Part shown: positions 38,701 to 50,700 of the stretch, piece by piece
Position numbering within the stretch: the first letter of the stretch is position 1
Layout of the letters: each line of letters opens with the position of its first letter
NCBI GenBank assembly: GCA_029582165.1
Contig: CM055881.1
Span: 20,465,594-20,529,593, forward strand
From: Portulaca oleracea
Lineage: Eukaryota > Streptophyta > Magnoliopsida > Caryophyllales > Portulacaceae
Direction: 5' to 3'
DNA: 64,000 nt
Notes under the pieces: model-generated
Database searches by the model: none
Told to the model about the DNA's origin: nothing
What the model saw: the letters and a program-made list of their open reading frames with translations, nothing else
Translations under genes and position numbers: made by a program

Positions 38701-41700
38701 TTTGCAATGACATCCATATCTTCAAAGTTGAAAGGCTCGAGAATATAAGCTCAGTGGTAAACATTCCTTCATAAAGGCTAGCAAAGTCCTTATTTTTAGG
38801 TAAACAATCTGCCTAATACTAAACCTAACAGAAATAGAAAACTAACATATATTCCTAGGCAAATTAGGAAACTTTAATTTTCCTAATAAGCATAGGAAAC
38901 TACAAGGAAATATAAAACATACTAATTTAGGAATAACAATATTTAGTATGTTTTATATTTCATTGTAGTTTCTTATTCTTGTTCGAATATTATAGTTTCC
39001 TAGTTTGATTAGGAATATTATGCTAATATTATTATTATTATTGATAAATATAACATATCATATTTAGGAATGATAATATTTAGTATGTTTTATATTTCTT
39101 TGTAGTTTCCTATACTTATTAAGAATATTATAGTTTTCTTGTTTTATTATGAATGGTATGCTAGTTTCATATTTCTATTAGTTTTTAGTAGCAGGCATGT
39201 TTACTAAATAAGGGTTTTGCTAGCCTTTATGAAGGACTCTACATTGATTATTGAATATTGAATATTATGAATTCTTACTGATTATGCACGAGGATGCTAA
39301 ACTTTTCAAGGTGGATCCGAGTCCTTTTGATGCACCTATGGTCACTGACTCGCTCAAAGCCTCCCCCCCCTAACAACTCAAACAAGGTTGTAGGGTCCAT
39401 TTTAAGGTGGATCCGGGTCCTTGGAGGCATATTTTGGTCATTACTGGGAGCGTTGTTCACCTCAATGTGGACCTTGGACCATAGGATCGAGCTTCAGGTC
39501 CTTGTCGAGACCCTTCTCGAGCCTTCTAAGAGTTTTCGAGATTCTCAACACGAATAGCAAGGCGAACTCAAGCCTGACTCTCAATTTGGGCACCAAACAG
39601 AAGAAGAATCAACCTAAAGATAATTCAGTCATTTCACATCCAAGGAAGATCAACTCAAGGACATTTTGGTCCTTTTGGCAACCTAGAGGCATTATGGTCA
39701 ATCACTTTGCACAAGAGTCAGGTTGGATGATCGTACAAGGGAGCATGAAGGTAGAAAGCCAAGGAAGCAAGGGGGGACACGACTCATGTCATTGCATGAC
39801 GTGCTTGTGTCCATCCCATCCAGTCAAGCCTTGAAGAACAAAAGAACACGCCTGTGTCAAGGCATGACACAGTCATGCCCTCCCCTTAAGTAGTGATGAA
39901 ACGACCGTGTGAGCCCATGACACAATCATGTCATAAGAAGAAACCTTAAAATTTGGCCGAAAGTGAGGTGACGATACGACCCGAATCGCCTATGACGCGG
40001 TCGTGTCGTTCGTAGGTTTTGCCGACTGCAGCATTTTCAATCCTTCTTTTTGGGTTATCCAACTATTTGTATTTTCTCGCTCTTTATCCTTCCCTTTGCT
40101 AATGTATCCCTTCCCCTATATATACGTGTATAGCCTCATTGTAAACACTTAAGACTTGATGAATGAAGAAACGAAACGCAAAGCTTGAAAGCTTCTCCCT
40201 CAAATCTTGTTTTACTTTATCCATAGTTCCTATGGTGGTGTTACAAGTCAATCCTTTCTAGAATTTTGGTGGAGTTTCCTTTAGCAATTCTTGGTTGATT
40301 GTAGTTCTTGGGTGGCGGAGATTCCTTTATCCCAAATTCATATCCCTTTGTGTTTGTGTTGCAAATTCTAGGGTTTGTTCAAATCCAAGGGTTTGTTTGT
40401 GTTTTTCTTGTGTGTTTGTTGTTCTTCATCTTCTCTCCATCATCCTCATCCCAAACATCAACTCAAGCATCATCGTTGCCCGCTCCAACACGCTCTGGCT
40501 TTGCTAGCCTTTATGAAGGACTCTACATTGATTATTGAATATTGAATATCATGAATTCTTACTGATTATGCACGAGGATGTTAAATTGTTCTTGAATCCA
40601 GCACAGGCATGCTGAATTCTTCTCTTGAATCCAACATGGGGACATTGAACGCGTATCTTTATTCTTTATTTCTGATTCTCTATCAACTAGGTATTAGAGC
40701 AAGTTCTTGATCCCATGCTTTACCCAAACCCTAATTTCCGCTGCCATCAAAAAACTCTACTCAAATAGTCAAACCTAGCCACCACCTTGCTGTCCCATTT
40801 TGAGTCCGCCAACCCCCAACCACCAGGTCTGGCTGTTGTTTTCTTCTGTGTTATATACTGTTGGTTGTTGCTGTGTCTTGCTGCTTCAAGAAGCTTGTTA
40901 GAGAGTTTGTGGGCTGCTTTTGTGCTCTTGCCTTCAACAGTCAATTTTATTTCCGTTATTTGTTAAATTCTTGCTTTGATTTTAGGATAATTGATAATCA
41001 GTTGGCTGTCAATTAAGTTGCATGGACCTTTAAAATTACCTTCTGTTTTGGGCCAAAAAAAACCACAAAAAATGCAACTATAATTTGCATGGCGTTCCCT
41101 AGAGTTACGTTATGTGTAGAAACAGTCGAGAGACAAGCGTTGCAAAGTCAGGCTGAGATACAAAAATATGCGAAAAGATGGAGCATTCAAACCAGGGAGT
41201 TTAAAGATGATCTATTAGAAATTTTAAAAGAATCACCTCTAGGATAGACGACTTTCGAAAGTCATCCCAAAAAAGAGTGTCTTGGGATCATAAGTCAAGT
41301 TCAGAGTCATGAAAGTTCTAGTGACAATGAAGGAGAGGAAGAGAGTCATCCATCTCTTACGAGATGTGTGTAATCTTCAATTGATACTAAGAGTGAATAA
41401 CTTGTCTCCAATTTTGACTTAATTTAGCTCCTATTTATCTATCATCCATGTCTTCAATGTTGAGCACTGAGATACTTTTGAGCCTCCAATGTCTTCGGAT
41501 AGTTCTACGACTTCATTTATTGCAACGTCCAGATTGATGCCTATTGTGCCCTTTGTTGCTGACGTCGATAACTTTGAAGTCAATCTTGAAGATAAGGTGC
41601 CTCTAAAAGCAACACATTACTACAAGACCTTGCCTACTTATGAAAATTCTTTGTCTTGGCATCTCGCCAACATGTGGATAAATCAAGACTCAAAATTGAG

Positions 41701-44700
41701 TACGCGTATTTATTTATCCCTAACAAATGTTTCATTGGCAAGAAGCTCCATCCCATCGTTCAATTGCTACCAGAGAAGATCAAAACAATGTACTATTTTC
41801 TAATGTGTAATGAAGTGAACCTAATGTTCCATATGTGGATTTTCATCATCCTAGACATCTACAAAACTTGAGGCCATTTTTTTTGTGACTAGGTGATCTC
41901 CATCATTGAGCTCCACATTATTTTGGTTGCCTCTCTTCACAATAATTCTCCGGAGGCAAGTTTTTTTCAAGCCGGCGAGAATGATGGAAATGCATATTAT
42001 ATGTAGGAATAACAGCATTTGGTACGTTTCATATTTCTTTGTAGTTTCCTGTTCTTATTAGAAACATTATAGTTTCCTTGTTTGATTAAGAATATTATGC
42101 TAGTATCCTACTTCTATTAGGTTTAGTATTAGGCAGGTTGTTTACCTATAAATAAGGGCTTTGCTAGCCTTTATGAAGGACGCTGCATTGATTATTGAAT
42201 ATTGAATATTATGAATTCTTACTTATTATGCACGGGGATGCTAATCTTTTCTTGAACCCAACACAGGCTCTTGAATTTAACATGGGGATGTTGAATTCAA
42301 GTTTTTAATCTTTTTTTATTTCCAGCTCTCTATCAACTTCATATCAAAGCAAATTCTCAATCATTTGGAAAGTTTGCTACCCAAGCATAAAATCTCCTTC
42401 TCTCTCATTAACTAGCTAATGTTCAATGTAGACATCCAATGCAAAAAATTATAAGCATAAATTTGATAATTTTCTTAAATTTTTCTAGTTAAGCTCCGTA
42501 AAATTATAAGCATAAATTTTAGAATTTTCTTTAATCACAAGCTGAGCCAGAGTCTTGACTTTAACAGCTCCGCGAGCTTTGAGCCGAGCTAGAGCCAAGC
42601 GTTTTCTAACTGAACCAAGCCGAGCCGAGCCTAGAGGGGCTCGTTTACACCCTAGTGGGGCCAGCAAATTTTAAAACTGATAGGGGGAAAATATTTTGAA
42701 AAACAAAACTAGTCAATGGGAATTTATCGATTCAAAACATGGTTGTTTAAGGACAAGATGGCTGCATTGGAAAGATTTTAAAGTTGGCATCACACTTTCA
42801 CCGATGGATGACAGCAATATGCAACACAATTGCCACATTAGGGTGGTGTCCGTACTATGACCAAAATGCATTTTGAATCCTTCAAGTAACGCTAGTAGCA
42901 TTATTGAGTAGGGTCACAACTCTAACTGCGGGTCCTGCTTTCCTTTTGTACCAAGAGTTCTAGATGCAAGCAATCTTACACTTACAAACATTTCTACAGC
43001 AGAGATAGCGATCCAACTTCCAAGAAAACATTTTGAACTAAGTTGAACAAGAAATTTGAAATTTGAAACATTAATAAAATACAATAAATACAAATATTTA
43101 TTCAATTTGGGAAACGTTTTAGAAAACATTCTGACCGAATTCTAATAATTTGAAATGGTTGGCCAAGTGAAGTAATAAATACTACCATCAGGTAGCATTA
43201 AATAAACAAGGCAACTGCAATGTGCTATAAATTAATCTGAATATAGGTACCAAATTACAAATATAAGTATCTTTTATTGTAATATACTTAACTTTAGAGG
43301 TATTGGATGCAAGGTTATCAGAATCGAGATCCTTGTTAGGATCAATAGGGGCAGTTAGAATCAGAATGGTAAAATCAGATCGAGGATTATAAAATTCTAA
43401 TACAGAAGAGAAATAACAAAAAAAAAATCGATAATAGTTAAAATGTTAACAAATATGCACTAAAAATGAAGTAATATGTTAAATTATATTTAAGTGGACA
43501 ACTTTAATACGGAATTTCTATTGTTATGACAAAATTTTAAAGTTGATCATGCGCTCAAACATTATTAAATTCATGTAGGATCGTGGATCGGATCGTAGGA
43601 TTATAGAATCATATTGCAATTCTAACTCATAATATTCACTCTAAACCGGGATCGTAAGATCTGAACTACTTTAAGATTCTAGTAAGAGTTGCACCCATGG
43701 AGGGTTTTTGGATTCTAAAATTGTAGGATCGTAGATTCAGGTGGGATTTAACAACTATGATTGGATGATAGTATACCAAACTTTACTATTGGACAGTAAT
43801 GTAATTGTGCTTTTGACTTAATGTTTATATACCAACCACGAGATGAGCGGTGGTCTGAAGTGCTGACGTGGGAATGCAGCTACCTTTTCAAATGAAGAAA
43901 TTATACTGTCTTTCTTTTTTCTCCCCTAACTTAAAAGAAAGTAAACCCCACTTTATATTTTTAGTGTTTGACTTATTCTATGGTCTACAATAAACCACCA
44001 GTTGTATTAAACTTTTTGACTCGCTTCTTTTTTTTCCCTTTCTTTCTCGATGACTATTTCTCTACATCTCAATTCACACTGAGATTAACTGACATTGCAA
44101 TAGTTCATATGAATAGAGTAGATGTGATAGTTATAGGATATAGATGATTGATTATTCGAAATCATTCACAAGGAATTACTTGAATTCTCCAAAATTTCAA
44201 ATGTGTAATGAAATCATTGAAAACTGGAGTAAATCTTTACAAAATTATGAAACATTCAATGGAGTGATATGCTTTGAGAGTGTTGTCAATTATTTGGCAA
44301 CCAACCTTGATTTCTCTTGACGTAGTATGCCTTTAGATACCTAACGTTAACATAGCCTATAGTAATCCCATCCACTCTATTCAAATGAACTATTGCAATA
44401 TCTTTTAATATTGTCTTGCCTTATTTAAAAGAACCTTTTCAATCTCAGTGGGAGTTGAGATGTAATGAAATAAAGTCACTAAGAAAGATGGGAGTCAAAG
44501 AGTTTAACTCGGACATTGGTTTATCGTAAACTCTAGAAATAAAACAAACATTACAAATACAGAGTGAGTTTTACTTTTTTAAGTTAGGGGAGAAAAAGAA
44601 AGGCCAATATATTTTTTTTCGCCGGAAAAGGTAGCTTGGCCAACACATCAGAACTGTGAGTCAACCACTACTCAATTCCTGGTTGATATATAAATGATAA

Positions 44701-47700
44701 ATAGGTCAAAAATACAGCTATATTAGCGTCCAATAATAAAGTCCTGCATATATCATCCAATACCCACAAAGTTGAGTAGACTTCAATCCAATAATCCTAT
44801 GAATAAAACAAAGTAGAACTAGCATCAAGTAGTGAATAGAGGCTGTCGCAGGAAAAGCCTGCCAATTGAAAAGACTTTGCTTCACAGGCATGCATATAAC
44901 CATCCAGCATCTCAGAGGCTGTCTCTGAAGCACCACAGGACATTTTCTAAAATTGTCTCTTTTCTAGCAACCACCTAACTAGGCAAGCAGCTTCAGAACC
45001 GAATGTTGCAAATTACAATACAAATGGAAAATGTTGAATCTCACCTGATGGACAACTGCTGAGCCAAAGCAGAGATCTCCCAATACAATAGATAATAACT
45101 CCTTAATTTCTGTACACAAGACAAGAGTAATGGTTAAAATTATTGTCATGTGCAAGTTATCCGAAGAATCATCCAACATTTTTACAATCTAAACGAAGTC
45201 GGCAGAGTGTCCAGTGAGCAGAGAGGACATACTGACATTGGTGTTTTTGCACTGGTTAGCCAAAATTTTGTACGAAAATCCTAAATTTTAATGATGACAC
45301 CACTAAAAGTTGGTTGATATGCCTAGAAACACAACACTAAAAAAGTAAAACAACACTAGACATGATTTCTTTTCCTATTAGGAAAAAAGTGTTACAAATG
45401 AATGTGTTAGCATGGATTCTCAAGGAGCATACAACAAAAGGCTATAAAAACATAACACAAACCATCCACAAAAATATCATGGTATTAATTTAGTTGCTTT
45501 TCAAATAGAGAACTTTCAGCACCCTCGACTGCCCTACAGTTTCTTTTACTCCCAATGCTCCAAAGATACGAGGAACGACCCTTGCTTTCTTCTCATTTGC
45601 TTTCCTCCCAAAAATTGAATAAATAAACCTTCCAAGCAAGTAGATGGTTCGTCACTGAGTTGGAAACAACCCATGGGAACCCTAGACAGCCAAAGGCTAA
45701 CTCCCAAATAGCACTTGTTAACCAATTTCTTTTCTTTGCTCTCCTAAGTTGTCACTCGTCAAAATGATCGCATAAGTAGCTTCCCATACAATCAAGAAAG
45801 AAACTTTTAGAAGCAATCAAAGTTCTAGGGGTATTTAGTCTTTCACTTGCAATAGGATAGATTGTCCTAGCTATTGTACCTGCTGATATACCTTGGAGGC
45901 TACTCAAAATGGACATCCTAAGGTGATAAATTCAACAATAGAAGATCAACTTCAAGCATCGTTATAGTCAATGCTCACATTGTACAATTTTTGTCTTATT
46001 CTAGTTTCACATGGTCCTCTTTGTACTATAGATTCCCCTCCATTTTAGCCAGTTTGTATTGGCTTCTAAGCGCAAAAAAATTACTCGGAGGTACCCTAAC
46101 TTTTGGTGAAATGTTTTTCAGGTAGCCCAACTTTTCAAAACTCATTTTGGGGTACCCTTACTTTTTGGGTTAGAAATTATTAGGTACTTTTTCGGTCATC
46201 AATTTGGTTAAGTGACCGAAATACCCTTGTTCTTCCATTTTTTGAGAAATACCCTTAAAGAAGAAGAATAAGGGTATTTCGGTCACTTAATAAAATTGAT
46301 GGCCGAAAAAACACCAAATAATTACTAACCCAAAAAGTAAGGGTACCTCAAAATGAGTTTTGAAAAGTTGGGGTACCGAAAAATAGTTTTCCCAAATATT
46401 GGGGTACCTCCGAGTAATTTTTTGTTCTAAGAGCCATTAGATTGGCTTTCTATCCTGGGTTAGAAGCCTCTCCCTCCAAGACAGCCATCCTATTGTTGTA
46501 AGGGAAAAAAGGAGGCTAACGAATGTTCGAAAAACTAGACTAAAGGTCAACTACCTAGCTATCTCAAATCTTTCTAAAAGTTTATCCAACTTTCGTGGAG
46601 TTTAAGAGTAGATTCTTTAAGGGTTCTGTGGTGGATCTAACCCTTCAACAAGGCTTAATGAACTCTCTAATCATCTTGGTTAGAAGCCCCTCCCTCCAAG
46701 TAGATTCTTTATTTCCCTCCGTTGGTTTCCATTTGCATTTGGTTACTGTTTCATTGGGGCTGTCTTTGTTACCGTGACTTTTTACTTGAACCTTTGGTCT
46801 GGTATGGTAATCCTTTGCATCTAGACCCTCAAACTCAAATCACTCTGTTTGATGTTATATTGGGTGAGATATTAAGCTTAGAAGTTGGGCATTGAGTACA
46901 TATACTTTTATATGTGATTTCTTTGCATTTTGGTACAGAACAGTTTAGTAACCTACAAAATGGCATTGGAAAAGGCTACTACAGTATTGGAACCAGCTAC
47001 AACAGGTTTTTCTTTGAATAGCTTGTTAAACCCCACCAAAAAGGCAGAGAAACAAGAATTATTAATTGTAAATCTACAACCTTATTCATAAACCCTTCTT
47101 GCTTCCGCAGCTTCATCCATTGGAAACACCCAAATTTGTTCCCAAGCCCATCCTAAAATTCTCTCACTAAGAAAAGAAAGAAAATAGTGATCACTTTTTT
47201 ACAAGTGAAGAAGAAAGGGCAACAAATTTTATCTCTTGATCATGTAACATTCCCTAGTTCTTTATCTCTCTTTGTGATTAGACTAGGTGAATCTCTCATT
47301 CTCCATAGGAAGTTCTTAGTTGTCATACTTATAAGAATGGCAAACCTTTTGCTATAGTTGCAAAACCTTTTGCAATAAGAGAAACACAAGTTGGATCAAC
47401 ACATGTCGCTCAGGTTAAGACTGCCTAAAGACAACCTCTTTAGGACTTTGACTATGTTAAATTTGTGCAGATTTCTGGAACTGACGATTTGTTTGAAAGT
47501 AATGAAAGAAAATAGATACCGTTTTTTTTAAGGGGGGTGCCATTATTCCTAATTAAGTTTATCAGCGACCTTGGAATTGGACAGCATGGGTTGGGTGGTG
47601 AGGCTTTGTACACCAACTTTGTTTCTTCCCTTTCTTGTTAAACAATATCCCTCCACCAACCACAGTTGATAAAAGATAAAAAAATATATCAATGGCAATT

Positions 47701-50700
47701 TTGACTTATGTGGATGAGATGGTGCCATTTTTTGACCAAGAACTAGTATAGAATTAGAAGTGATCTAGCTCAGGTCTCATAACGACTAATGAATGAAACT
47801 AATCCATCAGCAGTTTAATTAATTAAGTAGGCAGGATACAACATTGCACATTTGATGGCACATGGATGTACATGTCAACCGTAGACAGAGGTTGGAAAAC
47901 CCCTTTGAAATTAACAGTTCAATACGCTATTCTAGGTAACTACACTTGAACTTTATTAGCATGCATCTTTCTACCCTAGAGTGCACATTGTTTTGCGTCA
48001 ACAAAACATTAGTAAACAAACCAAATGTCAACAAATTGGGAAAGTTCAACAAAAGCTACTTTTTTTTTTTTTGTTGGGGAGGGAGGGGGGATATTACTAG
48101 GGTAGTGAGACCATATTAGAGATGCAGCTTTAAGAATTGAAATGACTACATCAAGAAGATGCTTTAGGAAACCCATTTCTTGAGAACTCCACAGTTAAGT
48201 GTGTTTGGCTTGGAGTAGCAGAGGGATGGGTGACCTCCTCGGAAGAGTTATCCCGAGTAGCATGTTAGTGAGGACAAAGCAAGCTGAAAGGACCCGTCAA
48301 TTTGTGGGGTAAGTTGGCGATCCTTGAAGTTGTTTCTGGTGATGTCTATTGGCCAAGAAAGGTCGGGGCGTGAAAATAAGACCATCACAAACTCATGCTC
48401 CACAATGGTTTGCACACCAAATAATGTTGGTAATGTGTTGGGGCAAAGGTAGAGCTTCAATAGCATCGTGTCTCCCCTGCCCCGTAAAGTCCCAGATTGC
48501 CCAACAGTTTTCAGTGCAAGAAAGGTGAAATGCACCCGCATGGAAACAATTCAAACGCACTAAACGGGGGTGGCATTGTCAAAACTAACATGCGGATTTG
48601 AAAACTGTAAAAGAAATGCACATAGCATGGAAACAATTCAAACAACACACAAATTGCAAAAGGAAGGATGACCATGTTAGAATAATTTGGTCTTAATTAG
48701 GGCTTTGAGGCATAATTGAATCACTGTCTTTAACACAAGATTTACCCCTTATGCAAAATCATGTCTCTAGGATATGACAAAGCTTCCTGGATTGATTACA
48801 AATGGATAGGGTAACAGTTATGAATGTTGTTAGTAACTATCCATTAAACTGTTAATTGTAATAACAAAATTAATTACTGGAAAAAAAAAAAAAGAGGCCA
48901 AATTATAATTATTGCTCCTTTGCTCCGAGCTCATGTGCCAAATGCCAAGCTCGCCTAAATAAGTGTCAAGCTTGAACCTTTATGCTTTATACAAGCATAG
49001 GTTAGCCCATTCCACAGCTCATTTGTTTGTGAGCCCATAGTGGAACATTTGTTTTTTCGAAAAACACTTATGTAGGGGGTTTATTAGGAGCTAACATTTT
49101 TTATTTCCCTCACTAACTTTCAATAACTACTTAACAATCCCCCTCTAGTTAGTAAAAGTTGTGGAACTTGACCATTCCTTATTGTGATACTGCATATCGG
49201 AAGGTATCATATGATTAAACCATCAGCCAGTGTAAGTGACTCGAAGTCTTAAAAAGTATTTGGTGGCGAGATAGCTTAAACCAATTCTTTTAATATTAAG
49301 ACAGAAGGCACTTCACACAATACCACACCTAATCTATATTTCAAAGGAGGCCTTATTATTGTAGCACTATTGTGGCCTTGTGCTCATCCTAGTTTTGTGA
49401 ATATGTACAAGAGTTAAAATCCAATAAAACTCTTATTTAAAGTGGCACCACTCTAATATTCACATTGGTGCATTCCATACCTCTATGGATTCCATTAAAA
49501 GTGAAAAATCCTCCTCCCAAGTAAGTAAATGCAGTATATCTTGTTTATAGTGTTCCTTTGATCATATTGTAACTTGTTATTACCCTTAAAACCCTATGAC
49601 TAGCTTTTAATGGAGTAGGGTAGGGTTCCCATGACAAGATATCAAACATTAAAGGATTTTAGACCCATTCTAACTGTGGTGTTTTTCACCAAAACCCTTG
49701 ATAAACCTTTAGTTAAAGTGTCTGCTAGATTTAGAGTTGATTTGACATAGATGATAGTTATAATACCATCTTGAATCAACTGTCTCACATAAGCAAATCT
49801 TAAGCTAATGTGCCTAGAAATCCCATTATGTATTTTACTATAAGCTCGAGACATGGTAGCCTAACTATCGCAGTATAAGGAAATGGCTAACATAGGTTAA
49901 GGCTACAACTTAATATCCATCAATAAGTTCCTTAGCCTTTCTGCTTCCTTTGTTGTTGTAGGTAAAGCAGTGAACTCAGCCTCCATACTAGATTGTGAGA
50001 TACATGTTTGGCAATTAAATTGAAGAGGTTAACCATAAATAAAAAAATTAATTTCCAAATATAACCGTTCGACTAGGTGGCAAGATAGTAATTTTATATT
50101 TTCACCATATTCCTATAACCTCCAACAAGTTTGTCCCCCAAATCATAGACAACTAAGAACATTGTTTACCCAGTTATAATTCTCAGTAACATTGTTTACC
50201 CAGTTACCCTGCTGTGTCAAACCCTTAGATGTTGTGTCCCCCATGTCTGCAATTTTTAAGGATGCCATGTCGGACCCTTGGATCAGTACCCATGTCACAC
50301 ACCTATGTACCGAGTCCAGGTAAGCTAGATCCCTCCTAAAGGATGCCAACAGTTATCCAATCAACTGAAGATGGATAGGATAACAGCTGTGAAAATTGTT
50401 AGTAACTATCCATTAAACTATTAATTGTAATAATAAATCAATCACTCGAAATTAAAAAAAGAGGCCAGATTATAAGTATTGCTCCTTTGCTTCAAGCTGA
50501 TGTGCCAAGTACACCTAATAAGCACCTCTAGCGCCCTACAGCCCACGCCGCGCATGTGCATGCGCGGTTCAGTGCTTCGCATTGAAACTTAATGCAAGCA
50601 TCGGTTAGCCCACTCCATGGCTCATTCATTTATAAGCCCATAGTACTCTTTGATTTATAAAGAGCTAGAAACTACATATTTCTACCTATGTGGGACATTT

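Noticed and set aside
41489..41871. Two overlapping frames of 71-104 codons between LTR fragments
   Set aside because: Probably residual internal retrotransposon sequence; no motif supports a named domain.
48165..48255. Functional 5S rRNA gene
   Set aside because: Only the 3' two thirds match, with several changes, and the flanks continue as a Cassandra LTR.
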